A stretch of 8,286 bases of DNA from Acidobacteria bacterium AH-259-G07. GTDB lineage: Bacteria; Acidobacteriota; UBA6911; RPQK01; JADFOI01. Position numbers and translations under genes: made by a program. Below the pieces are notes generated by a model that had not been told where the DNA came from, did not search any database, and saw only the letters and a list, made by a program, of their open reading frames with translations. Shown here in pieces: positions 1-7,333 of this stretch (the first letter of the stretch is position 1; each line of letters opens with the position of its first letter). The stretch spans positions 1 to 8,286 of the forward strand of contig JALLON010000120.1 in the NCBI GenBank assembly GCA_027717925.1, given 5' to 3'.

Positions 1-2100
1 GATGAAAGCATACATAAACGCGGTTTCCCTGTGACGCTTATAGCGTCCGGAGACGCCACCGTGCCCGGCCTCCATTTTTGTTCTCAGTAAGAGTCGGTTC
101 TGGTCGCTCTTATTGGCACGCAGCTTGGCCACCCATTTTGCCGGCTCCCAGTATTGGACCTGCGAGTCTTGAAGACTGGTGGTAACCAGGATGTTGGGAT
201 AGTCCTTGCCTTCTACGTTGTCATAAGGTGAGTAGGAAAGAATATAGTCGTAATACTTCTCTTCATTCGGATTTCCCCATTCGTCGTATTCGCTGGTGGT
301 GAGCGGGATACTCTCGTCGAGCATTGTGGTTACGATATCCACGAAGGGTACGGCAGCAACCACGCCCTTAAAGAGGTCTGGACGCAGGTTCAGGACGGCG
401 CCCATCAGCAGACCCCCTGCACTCCCGCCCTGCGCGAACAGCCGGTCTTTGCTGGTGTACTGCTCCCGGATGAGATACTCGGCACAGTCAATAAAATCGG
501 TAAACGTATTCTTCTTTTTCAAGAGCTTTCCGTCCTCGTACCATTGTCGGCCAAGCTCTTGCCCTCCGCGGATGTGAGCGATGCCATAGATGAAGCCGCG
601 ATCGATCAGGCTCAACCGCGGAGAACTAAAGGTGGCATCCAGACTGGCGCCGTAGGAGCCATAGCCGTACAGCAGAAGTGGGTTCTTTCCGTTCTTCTTA
701 AGGCCCTTTCGGTGGACGATGGAAATGGGGACCTTTGTCCCGTCCCTGGCCGCGGCAAACAACCGTTCGGTTTGGTAATTCTTCGAATCAAAACCACCCA
801 GGACCTCCTCCCGCTTGAGCAGGATCTTTTCCCGGGTCAGCATGTTGTAATCGTAGATCGAGTTCGGAGTGGTCATGGAGGTGTAACCATAACGGAGGAC
901 CGGGGTCTCTAAATGAAAATTAGCCGTGGTATAGGCCAGATAGGCGGGCTCACCAAAATTCAGGTAGTGTTCATCTGCTCCCGACCAGGGTCGGATCCGC
1001 ATCTGAATTAGCCCGTTCTTGCGTTCCTCGAGCACGAGATGATCCTTGAAGATCTCAAAGTCCATCAGCAGAACATCATTGCGGTGCGGGATGACCTCTC
1101 GCCAGTTCTCTTTTCCGGTGCTGTCAACAGGAGTCTTCATTAGACGAAAGTTTTTGGCATTGTCATTGGTGCGGATGTAAAAGTAATCGCGATAGTGATC
1201 GACCTGGTATTCGTGATCCCTCTCCCGGGGCAAAAAGACTGCAAATGCCCCCGCTGGGTTATCTGCGTCCAGGTAGCGGAATTCAGTGCTGAGTGTTTGG
1301 ACGGAGGAGATCATGACGTACTTCTTGGACTTGGTCTTGAAAACGAAGCATCGAAAGGTGTCATCCGTCTCCTCGTAGACCAGCTCGTCTTTGGCAGGAT
1401 CCTCCGTTCCCAGGATGTGGCGGTAAATCCGGTATGAGCGGAGCGTGGTCGGATGCCGCTTGGCGTAAAACAGGGTCTTATCATCATTGGCCCAAGCCAT
1501 GTTGCCCGTTACTCCGGGGATCACATCTTCAAGGAGCTTGCCGCTCGTGAGATTCTTGATATGAATGGTGTAAATGCGCCGTCCGGCGGTATCCACAGAA
1601 TAGGCGAGCAAGTCCTGACCTGAACTCACAGCCCTGCTCCCTACCCTGAAGAATTCATGTCCCTTCGACATCACATTTACGTCGAGCAAAATTTCCTCTG
1701 AGCCATCCAGTGACTCTCGCTTACGGCAGTAAATCGGATATTGTTTCTCCTCTTCGAAGCGCGTGTAATAGAAGTAGTCCTCCAGTTTATAGGGGACCGA
1801 CATATCCGTTTGTTTGATACGCCCCTTGATTTCCTTAAATAAAGTCTCCTGCAAGTCACGGGTATGGGCCATCACCGCCTCGGTGTATTCGTTCTCCGCT
1901 TCGAGGTACTTGATCACCTCTGGGTTGTCGCGCTCATTCAACCAGTAATAGTTGTCCGTACGGACCTGGCCGTGTTTCTCCAGCTTTTTGGGGACAATCT
2001 TGGCCATCGGGACCGCACTACCCTTGTCTGTTGTGCTCTGGCAGCCGAAAAAGATGATGAGACACAAGGCGCCTACTATTAATGTTTGGAAATTGTGCAT
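1..2100 (-). CDS. ptrB: Oligopeptidase B (S9A prolyl oligopeptidase family), exported or lipoprotein form, C-terminus cut by window edge
   Basis: Serine oligopeptidase of clan SC that cleaves short peptides after Arg or Lys. The frame is open from the ATG at 2100 to base 1 (700 residues). The N-terminal beta-propeller covers roughly residues 35-440 and the alpha/beta-hydrolase domain the rest. The catalytic triad is visible: Ser560 in GGSAGG, Asp645 in SLQDSQV and His680 in EAGHGG. The spacings of 85 and 35 residues equal those of E. coli protease II (S532, D617, H652), so about 14 C-terminal residues should lie outside the window. Glu604 in SEYDEWGNP matches the S1 carboxylate that binds the basic side chain; the second acidic position is Asp606. 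Unlike the usual cytosolic enzyme it begins with a hydrophobic segment (residues 6-19) ending FFGC at Cys20. This resembles a lipobox, although Phe at -3 is atypical. An in-frame ATG at 2106, two codons upstream, is an alternative start; AGAGG at 2110-2114 could serve either. Confidence 0.93.
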   Translation of the reverse strand, partial: MHNFQTLIVGALCLIIFFGCQSTTDKGSAVPMAKIVPKKLEKHGQVRTDNYYWLNERDNPEVIKYLEAENEYTEAVMAHTRDLQETLFKEIKGRIKQTDMSVPYKLEDYFYYTRFEEEKQYPIYCRKRESLDGSEEILLDVNVMSKGHEFFRVGSRAVSSGQDLLAYSVDTAGRRIYTIHIKNLTSGKLLEDVIPGVTGNMAWANDDKTLFYAKRHPTTLRSYRIYRHILGTEDPAKDELVYEETDDTFRCFVFKTKSKKYVMISSVQTLSTEFRYLDADNPAGAFAVFLPRERDHEYQVDHYRDYFYIRTNDNAKNFRLMKTPVDSTGKENWREVIPHRNDVLLMDFEIFKDHLVLEERKNGLIQMRIRPWSGADEHYLNFGEPAYLAYTTANFHLETPVLRYGYTSMTTPNSIYDYNMLTREKILLKREEVLGGFDSKNYQTERLFAAARDGTKVPISIVHRKGLKKNGKNPLLLYGYGSYGASLDATFSSPRLSLIDRGFIYGIAHIRGGQELGRQWYEDGKLLKKKNTFTDFIDCAEYLIREQYTSKDRLFAQGGSAGGLLMGAVLNLRPDLFKGVVAAVPFVDIVTTMLDESIPLTTSEYDEWGNPNEEKYYDYILSYSPYDNVEGKDYPNILVTTSLQDSQVQYWEPAKWVAKLRANKSDQNRLLLRTKMEAGHGGVSGRYKRHRETAFMYAFI

Positions 2101-2145
2101 GGTCATTTTCCTCTTCCGATAATCAGCAAGGCCTTCCTTCCTGAG

Positions 2146-2246
2146 ACTCAACTCAAAACTCAGACTGAAAACTCAGACTCGAAACTCAGAACTCAAAACT
2201 CAGAACTCAAAACTCAGAACTCAAAGCTCAGAACTCAAAGCTCAAC
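2146..2246. repeat. Degenerate heptamer tandem array (ACTCARA)
   Basis: From 2184 to 2246 nine consecutive 7-nt units follow each other without a gap. ACTCAGA and ACTCAAA alternate, giving a 14-bp higher-order period, and the later units carry a leading G. From 2146 to 2183 the array is more degenerate, with 6-nt units breaking the phase. It fills most of the spacer between ptrB and fumC, and its last unit contains the fumC stop codon (2242-2244). The same heptamer recurs at 4774-4794 and 4876-4910. Confidence 0.85.
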
Positions 2247-3633
2247 CGCTCAGCTCAGTCATCGACAGCGGGTCGAGGATTTGCTCTAGTTCTTCCTTGG
2301 GCAAGACTTTCTTTTCCAAGGCCAGTTGACGAATGCTGCGGCCGGTCTGGTAAGCCTCCTTGGCGATGTCAGCCGCTTTGTCGTATCCGATTCTAGGGGC
2401 CAAGGAGGTTACCAAGGCCAGGGAACGCTCCACCATCTCCTGGCAGCGTTCCCGATTGGCTATCAGGCCATCCACGCACTTCTCTGCCAAGACATTGCAG
2501 CCGCTGCTCATCAGGTGGATCGACTGCAGTAGATTGTGGGCAATGACGGGCATCATTACGTTTAGCTCGAAGTTGCCCGATTGACCTCCGATGGAAATGG
2601 TCATGTCGTTGCCCATCACCTGAGCTGCAATCATGGTGACTGCTTCCGGAATTACCGGGTTCACCTTGCCGGGCATGATGGAGCTTCCCGGCTGAGTGGG
2701 AGGTAGAAGAAGTTCTCCGATGCCGCAGCGCGGTCCGGAGCCCAGCCAGCGCAGGTCATTAGAGATCTTCATCAAGCTGCAAGCAATAGTTTTAAGCATG
2801 CTGCTGGTTTCAACCGCAGCATCTTTGCCGGCCAACGCCTCAAATTTATTTGTGGCCTCGCGAAAGGGAACTCCAGTCCAATTTGAGAGCTTCTCCACGA
2901 CCCGAGCGGGGAATTGCGGATGGCAATTAAGCCCGGTTCCCACAGCGGTGCCCCCAATGGCCAGTTCCGAGAGGTGCAAATGCACCGACTCCATCCTTGT
3001 GGTGGCGTGCTCCATCATGGAGGCGTAAGCCGAGAACTCCTGCCCCAGGCGGATGGGGACTGCGTCCTGCAAGTGAGTGCGAGCAATTTTCACCACGTCG
3101 TCAAATTCTCCAGCCTTCTTCTCCAATGATTCATTCAGCCGCTTGAGAGCCGGGACCAGTTTTTTGTCGATCTCTTGCAGGGCCGAGACGTGAATGGCTG
3201 TGGGAATCACATCATTGCTCGACTGGCACATGTTGACGTGATCGTTGGGATGCACGTCGCGGCTGCCAATTTTTCCACCCCGAATCTCAATGGCTCGATT
3301 GGCGATGACCTCGTTAGCGTTCATATTGGTGGAAGTGCCGGAGCCGGTCTGGAAGATGTCTACCACAAACTGGTCATCAAGTTTGCCCTCAATCACCTCG
3401 TCGGCGGCCTGGGCGATGGCCACAGCAATCCCCTTCTCCAGCAACCCCAAATCGTGATTTGTCTCAGCGGCCGCTTTTTTGATCAGGCCCAGGGCGCCAA
3501 TGAATGGACGAGGAAAGAGCAGATCACTGATGGGAAAGTTCAGCACGGCGCGCTGTGTCTGCGCACCGTAGTAACTAGTGGCCGGAACCTGCATCTCCCC
3601 CATCGAGTCTTTCTCGATCCTGTATTCGGTCAT
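2242..3633 (-). CDS. fumC: Class II fumarate hydratase
   Basis: Reversible hydration of fumarate to L-malate in the TCA cycle; a cytosolic homotetramer in this family. The 463-residue product has the usual length (E. coli FumC is 467). Signatures in order are TGSGTSTNMN (97-106), SSND (138-141), the general-base region ARTHLQDA with His187, GTAVGTGLN (228-236) and the superfamily signature GSSIMPGKVNP (316-326) with the catalytic serine loop. Thr97 and His187 are the fumarase residues; aspartase has Gly and Gln there, which argues against AspA. The stretch just after the signature (NPVIPEAV) and the NVMMPVI segment look somewhat aspartase-like. The start was set at 3633 because GGAGG lies 5 nt upstream; an in-frame ATG at 3669 lacks this support and would overlap the preceding gene. 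It is probably co-transcribed with the oxidoreductase gene 25 bp upstream. Its stop codon lies inside the heptamer array. Confidence 0.93.
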   Translation of the reverse strand: MTEYRIEKDSMGEMQVPATSYYGAQTQRAVLNFPISDLLFPRPFIGALGLIKKAAAETNHDLGLLEKGIAVAIAQAADEVIEGKLDDQFVVDIFQTGSGTSTNMNANEVIANRAIEIRGGKIGSRDVHPNDHVNMCQSSNDVIPTAIHVSALQEIDKKLVPALKRLNESLEKKAGEFDDVVKIARTHLQDAVPIRLGQEFSAYASMMEHATTRMESVHLHLSELAIGGTAVGTGLNCHPQFPARVVEKLSNWTGVPFREATNKFEALAGKDAAVETSSMLKTIACSLMKISNDLRWLGSGPRCGIGELLLPPTQPGSSIMPGKVNPVIPEAVTMIAAQVMGNDMTISIGGQSGNFELNVMMPVIAHNLLQSIHLMSSGCNVLAEKCVDGLIANRERCQEMVERSLALVTSLAPRIGYDKAADIAKEAYQTGRSIRQLALEKKVLPKEELEQILDPLSMTELSG

Positions 3634-3638
3634 CGTTT

Positions 3639-3643
3639 CCTCC
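3639..3643 (-). promoter_or_regulatory. Ribosome binding site fixing the fumC start
   Basis: GGAGG on the minus strand, 5 nt before the ATG at 3633. It makes this start preferable to the in-frame ATG at 3669. Confidence 0.8.
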
Positions 3644-3658
3644 GTTGATTCTGGTGGT

Positions 3659-4699
3659 TTAATGTTCAAACTCGGACAGCTTAACTGGCCGCAACTCTTG
3701 GGCCGAGCGGTCGGCGGCGAATATCACTCGGTGAGTCTCGAAGGCTGTTTCGAAGTCGGTGAGAGGCATGGCCTCTGCTTTGCCGATGGCGTCTACAAAG
3801 GCCTGAAACTGGGGCATATAGGGGTGATCCTTTACATCTCCGGAGTCGATCAGGGCAGTCTCCAGTACACTCCAGTGGCCCTTGTCCATTCCCTTTAGCT
3901 TGTGGCTGTAGATCCGGTTGTCGAGCAGGCTCCCGTGGCTCCCGACCAGGTGGATGTGAAAGTAGTAAGGCTGTAAGCAATCCACCACGGAAACGACTTT
4001 GCCGAGTCTTCCATCCTTAAACTTCAAAAGGGTGACCGAAGTCGTGTCGTACTCGTACGGTGCGAAGATCGGGCTCTTTGAGCGATTAGTGTAGCTGGTG
4101 ACCTCCTCCACCTGGCCATCCATGAAAAAGAGCAAGCCATCGAGTGCATGGCAGCCGGCAGTCAAAAGGCTGCTGCCTCCAAAATCTCTTTTGACATTCC
4201 ACTCGAACTGACCGTACCAGGGCCCTATGCCATGGTAATAGTCGACCTCTGCATAGTGAAGGTCCCCCAGTAATCCTTCATCAATGCAAGAACGGATCAG
4301 ACTGAAATGTTGGCTGAAGCGACACTCGAAACAGACACAGACATTGACTTCACCCTCCTGGATGGCCTGGCGCACTGCCGTGGCATCCTCGAAAGTCAGA
4401 CATATGGGTTTCTCGATAAGGAGGTGCTTACCCGCCTTTGCAGCAGCAATCGCTTGTTCAGCATGAAGAGGATGAGGAGTGCAGATGTCAATGACATCGA
4501 TGTTGGCATCAGCCAGCATTGTCTGGAAGCTGCGATAGGCTTTCAGCGGGACACCATAGGTTTTCTCCAACTCTGACTCATGAAGTTCACGGCGTGAACA
4601 CACCGCGGTTACGTTTGCACCCTCCACCGATTTGAATGTTTGGATGTGGGCTGCGGCCACCCAACCCAGACCGACGATACCGACATTAAGGTCGCTCAC
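3659..4699 (-). CDS. Gfo/Idh/MocA family NAD(P)-dependent oxidoreductase
   Basis: Predicted cytosolic dehydrogenase of the glucose-fructose oxidoreductase / inositol 2-dehydrogenase family; substrate unknown, commonly a sugar, inositol or amino-sugar derivative. The 346-residue product shows an N-terminal Rossmann fold with GLGWVA (10-15), the CTPHPLH loop (73-79) and the family motif EKP (96-98), whose Lys97 is the expected catalytic lysine. The C-terminal domain carries GGSSLLTAGCHALD (174-187) with the active-site His184. The aspartate usually four residues before that histidine (DxGxH) is Thr180 here, so proton transfer may differ or the protein may act on an unusual substrate. The GTG start at 4699 was chosen because GGAGG lies 4 nt upstream and the Rossmann strand begins five residues later. 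The longer frame from ATG at 4768 adds 23 residues of non-family sequence. fumC follows 25 bp downstream. Confidence 0.85.
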   Translation of the reverse strand: MSDLNVGIVGLGWVAAAHIQTFKSVEGANVTAVCSRRELHESELEKTYGVPLKAYRSFQTMLADANIDVIDICTPHPLHAEQAIAAAKAGKHLLIEKPICLTFEDATAVRQAIQEGEVNVCVCFECRFSQHFSLIRSCIDEGLLGDLHYAEVDYYHGIGPWYGQFEWNVKRDFGGSSLLTAGCHALDGLLFFMDGQVEEVTSYTNRSKSPIFAPYEYDTTSVTLLKFKDGRLGKVVSVVDCLQPYYFHIHLVGSHGSLLDNRIYSHKLKGMDKGHWSVLETALIDSGDVKDHPYMPQFQAFVDAIGKAEAMPLTDFETAFETHRVIFAADRSAQELRPVKLSEFEH

Positions 4700-4703
4700 G
4701 ATT

Positions 4704-4708
4704 CCTCC
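4704..4708 (-). promoter_or_regulatory. Ribosome binding site fixing the GTG start of the oxidoreductase
   Basis: GGAGG, within GAGGAGG, lies on the minus strand 4 nt before the GTG at 4699. It supports the GTG over the ATG at 4768. Confidence 0.75.
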
Positions 4709-4773
4709 TCTACCGTTTGTGGTTCCCATTCTCGCCGAAGCGCCATGAGAAATCCAGCTGAGCTGCACTGGAG

Positions 4774-4910
4774 TTTTGAGCTCTGAGTTTTGAGTTTTTT
4801 GAATCTCTAGACTCGTAGGTTTTCATACTCCGTCGTTAATAGAAACTCCGATCCCTTAAGCGCTAAATATCCAAAACTCAAAACTCAAAACTCAGAACCA
4901 AAAACTCAAA
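4774..4910. repeat. Inverted heptamer arrays flanking an 81-nt spacer
   Basis: The right arm, 4876-4910, is five heptamers of the ACTCAAA/ACTCAGA type, the fourth degenerate. The left arm, 4774-4794, is three heptamers in the opposite orientation (TTTTGAG type). Bases 4782-4798 and 4880-4896 form a perfect 17-bp inverted repeat around an 81-nt spacer. The element occupies most of the 221-bp gap between the TolC gene and the oxidoreductase gene and begins 10 bp after the tolC stop codon. On the minus-strand transcript it could fold into a long AU-rich hairpin. The spacer (4799-4879) shows no gene. Confidence 0.8.
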
Positions 4911-4920
4911 AACCTCGTAC

Positions 4921-6600
4921 CTATCTCACGTTGGTCTGAAGGGCGTCGGCCAGACGGATGTTGTAACGATCGAACGTCCTCCCCAATACCTGATCGAGCA
5001 AATTGTGGCTTTTGATAAGGTCAATCTGGGCTCTCAAAAGAACTGATTCAGCTTCCAGGAGATCGCGCTGCGCCTCGATGAGTTCTCGGGTGGTTCCCAT
5101 CCCCACGTCGAACCTGACCTCCTCACCTTCGAGCCGTTCGCGACCAAAGCGTACCGCCGCTTCGGCTGCCTGCAGGCGTGCCTGATTCATCTCGATCTGA
5201 GTGAGAGCGTCGCGGATCTCTAAGGAAATAGCCTGCTTTACACTCTCCTGCCGAAGCTGTGCCCGCTCCAAGGCAATCTGAGCCTGGGCGTTCTCTGCAC
5301 GGGCTTCAGTGTTGAAAATCGGCAACTCGAGGTTGACCCCGACGACATAGCCGTAGAAATCGGCATTGAATAACTGAGCGAATGAATCCTGCAAGCCTCC
5401 CGGGATCACGTCGACGATCTGGGCGTTGGTAAAACCCCGGGAAAAATCAAGGACCACCCGACGTCCTCCCAGGCCGAACTGCTGGTAACCGGCCACTAGG
5501 TCCAGAGTGGGTCGCAAGCGGTTGCGCGAAAGATCCAGGTTGATCTTCTGATTGAGAATGTCCAGGTCAGCCTGCTGAATTTCGGGGTGCATTTCAAGTG
5601 CCATGGCTTGCAGGGTATCGAAGGATTCAGAGACTTGCTGCGGAGTGTAGACCTGAGTGGAAGAAGCAATTTCTCCAGGAAACTCTCGAGGATCCTGGTA
5701 GTTGGTGATGAGCTTCACCAGTTGGTCCTGAATACGGCGATAACCGAATTGGGAGCGGATCAGTTCTTCACGCCGCGAGGCTGCTTCTGCTTCTGCCTGA
5801 ATAACTTCCAGACGGGCTGCAGTCCCCACTTCGTATCGGGCCTTGTTGTGCTCCAGCACGGTAGCGGCCAGCTGCAGTGACTTGTCCTTGACCTGGATGT
5901 CTTGCAGGGCGAACTGCAGGTCCCAGTAGCGATCGAGGGCCTGAAGAATGATCTCGTGGGCACGGCGTTTAAACTCCTGCTCGCTGATGTCCAGATTGTT
6001 GCGAGAGATTTCAATTTCATAATCGGGACCAATGCGGCCAAAACCTTCCAGCAGGTTTTGCCGGAATAGGAACTCGAAGCTGGTGTTGATGGCCGGTACC
6101 AAGCTGGAGAAAAAGCTCGTCGAGCGATTTCTAATGCCGGAAAAGTTGAGTTCAAGGGACGTGCCGGTTGAAAAATTCTGACGGTAGCTGGACGCATAGG
6201 AGGTCAGGATATTGGTGATGCTGTCCCCCCCTGCCAAGACGCTGGCCGTCGGGGTCTTCGCTCGATCCCAGTTGAAGCCAAAAGTGGTTGCAGGGTCGTA
6301 GACTCCTTTTTGCCTCTCGAGCGTCCATGAATCAAAAAGATAATTGTGGCGTTCTACGTTGACGTCGAGATTCTGGCGCAAAGCCATGGTAATGACGTCC
6401 TCTTGTGTAAGGTAAACCTTCCCAGCCTGCTTCGATCCCGGAATCTCAGTGCGACCGACCCTCACCGATCGTATTTTCTGATCACGATAGTACTTGGAGA
6501 AAGGATTACCCTGTGCATAAATCGCAGAAGAGCAAAAGGACCAAAGAGCAAAACCGCAAAAGACAGTTACAGGAAAACGAGCGAACCGCAACTTATTCAT
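4921..6600 (-). CDS. TolC-family outer-membrane efflux protein
   Basis: Trimeric outer-membrane channel with a periplasmic alpha-barrel, serving tripartite efflux pumps or type I secretion. The 559-residue product starts with a signal peptide: Lys3 and Arg5 before a hydrophobic core at 10-25, with likely cleavage near SAIYAQ (25-30). The mature part shows the internal duplication typical of the family. Repeat 1 ends in a helix around RYEVGTAARLEVIQAEAE (255-272) and repeat 2 carries RFDVGMGTTRELIEAQRD (496-513). Long heptad-like helices surround both. The start at 6600 follows GGAGGT by 4 nt; the open frame reaches 6645 without such support. The TetR-type regulator gene lies 115 bp upstream in the same direction, which suggests control by it. 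No membrane-fusion protein or RND, ABC or MFS pump gene is in the window, so the partner must be encoded elsewhere. It is somewhat longer than typical TolC (about 470 mature residues), mainly through an N-terminal extension before the first repeat. Confidence 0.9.
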   Translation of the reverse strand: MNKLRFARFPVTVFCGFALWSFCSSAIYAQGNPFSKYYRDQKIRSVRVGRTEIPGSKQAGKVYLTQEDVITMALRQNLDVNVERHNYLFDSWTLERQKGVYDPATTFGFNWDRAKTPTASVLAGGDSITNILTSYASSYRQNFSTGTSLELNFSGIRNRSTSFFSSLVPAINTSFEFLFRQNLLEGFGRIGPDYEIEISRNNLDISEQEFKRRAHEIILQALDRYWDLQFALQDIQVKDKSLQLAATVLEHNKARYEVGTAARLEVIQAEAEAASRREELIRSQFGYRRIQDQLVKLITNYQDPREFPGEIASSTQVYTPQQVSESFDTLQAMALEMHPEIQQADLDILNQKINLDLSRNRLRPTLDLVAGYQQFGLGGRRVVLDFSRGFTNAQIVDVIPGGLQDSFAQLFNADFYGYVVGVNLELPIFNTEARAENAQAQIALERAQLRQESVKQAISLEIRDALTQIEMNQARLQAAEAAVRFGRERLEGEEVRFDVGMGTTRELIEAQRDLLEAESVLLRAQIDLIKSHNLLDQVLGRTFDRYNIRLADALQTNVR

Positions 6601-6604
6601 GTGG

Positions 6605-6610
6605 ACCTCC
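6605..6610 (-). promoter_or_regulatory. Ribosome binding site fixing the start of the TolC-family gene
   Basis: GGAGGT on the minus strand, 4 nt before the ATG at 6600, directly ahead of a good signal peptide. Confidence 0.8.
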
Positions 6611-6657
6611 CTTCCGGGCGACGAGCTTCGGTTTCGGAACCTCAAACCTTGACAAAA

Positions 6658-6717
6658 AACGTTAACCGATTATTGCCTTAATGTTGGGTAGCCATGCAGG
6701 TAATAATCACTAACGTT
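6658..6717. promoter_or_regulatory. Imperfect inverted repeat between the regulator and tolC genes
   Basis: The left arm, 6658-6677 (AACGTTAACCGATTATTGCC), and the right arm, 6699-6717 (GGTAATAATCACTAACGTT), are complementary except for one extra base and a few mismatches, with 21 nt between them. Each arm contains AACGTTAA, itself mostly palindromic, and the two copies are 54 bp apart. The right arm runs into the regulator's stop codon. It could be a paired operator for tolC control or a hairpin in the transcript. No clear promoter hexamers accompany it. Confidence 0.5.
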
Positions 6718-7315
6718 AAACCTCGATGCTCCGTACAAAGAGCTCTGCAGTGTGGTTTGCCACTCGATCGCGGAACTTATCCGTAAAAGTATTTGTTTTG
6801 AGCATATGGCTCAGCATGTCACGCTTGTTTGCGTAAAAAACGCACATTCCCACTAAACTCAAAGCAGCCAGAGGGGCTTCCACGTTGCGAAAGCGCCCGC
6901 GATTCGTGCCCCGTTGGATGACCTTGATCAACGAATGCAGCGCTGGAGCAAAACAATCTCGTGCCAACTGATCGCGCCGCGTAGACGGAACACTCAGTTC
7001 TCTGCCAATGATCAACTCCATTTCTTTGTCTCTGTGGAACAACAGTTCAAAGTAGTAGCGGACAAAGCGCTTTATATAGACCCGCTCGTCTCCAATCTCT
7101 TCGCAGTCAAGCTTGGCCATGTAGTCGCGCATCTTCTGGAAGTGTTCAGTGATGATGCCCATATAAAGTTGTTCCTTTGAGTGGAAATGGTAATTAATGG
7201 CAGCCAGATTCACTCCGGCCTTTTGACTGATTTGGCGAATCGAGACCCCTTCCAGTCCCTCCTGGGCAAAGAGCTTAGTGGCAGCTTGAATAATTTTCTG
7301 TTTGGTGTCCTTCAT
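6716..7315 (-). CDS. TetR/AcrR-family transcriptional regulator, CecR-like
   Basis: DNA-binding repressor-type regulator of 199 residues, the usual size for the family. The N-terminal domain (about 5-51) contains the helix-turn-helix at roughly 25-44 (SIRQISQKAGVNLAAINYHF), followed by SKEQLY, the classic end of the TetR DNA-binding domain. The C-terminal ligand and dimer domain (about 65-199) has the look of the CecR/YbiH group (FHRDKEMELIIGREL, then FAPALHSLI); ligand unknown. It lies directly upstream of the TolC gene in the same direction, so drug- or stress-responsive control of efflux is the likely role. No Shine-Dalgarno sequence is visible before the ATG at 7315. A sigma70-like promoter ends at 7334, so the leader would be only about 10-12 nt, and a palindrome sits across it, consistent with autorepression. 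Confidence 0.92.
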   Translation of the reverse strand: MKDTKQKIIQAATKLFAQEGLEGVSIRQISQKAGVNLAAINYHFHSKEQLYMGIITEHFQKMRDYMAKLDCEEIGDERVYIKRFVRYYFELLFHRDKEMELIIGRELSVPSTRRDQLARDCFAPALHSLIKVIQRGTNRGRFRNVEAPLAALSLVGMCVFYANKRDMLSHMLKTNTFTDKFRDRVANHTAELFVRSIEV

Positions 7316-7317
7316 GC

Positions 7318-7333
7318 TAAAACGACTGTTTTA
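7318..7333. promoter_or_regulatory. Candidate autoregulatory operator of the TetR-type regulator
   Basis: TAAAAC-GACT-GTTTTA: perfect 6-bp arms around 4 nt. It lies two bases upstream of the regulator's ATG and directly downstream of its -10 hexamer, across the expected transcription start. TetR proteins commonly bind such palindromes in their own promoters; the assignment here is inferred from position. Confidence 0.55.

Noticed and set aside
544..912. 122-codon plus-strand open frame opposite ptrB
   Set aside because: It lies wholly within the oligopeptidase B coding strand, where catalytic motifs and an unbroken frame settle the real gene.
2146..2246. CRISPR-like repeat array
   Set aside because: The units are 7 nt long and contiguous, with no unique spacers, so it is a tandem repeat.
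3175..3648. 157-codon plus-strand open frame opposite fumC
   Set aside because: It is a shadow of the well-supported fumarase gene, with no family features or start signal.
3671..4768. Longer oxidoreductase start at ATG 4768
   Set aside because: The added 23 residues look unrelated to the family and no ribosome binding site precedes that ATG, while the GTG at 4699 has GGAGG at 4 nt.
6649..6677. Perfect TTGACA on the plus strand between tolC and the regulator gene
   Set aside because: No acceptable -10 hexamer lies at 15-19 nt, and transcription would only run antisense to the regulator.
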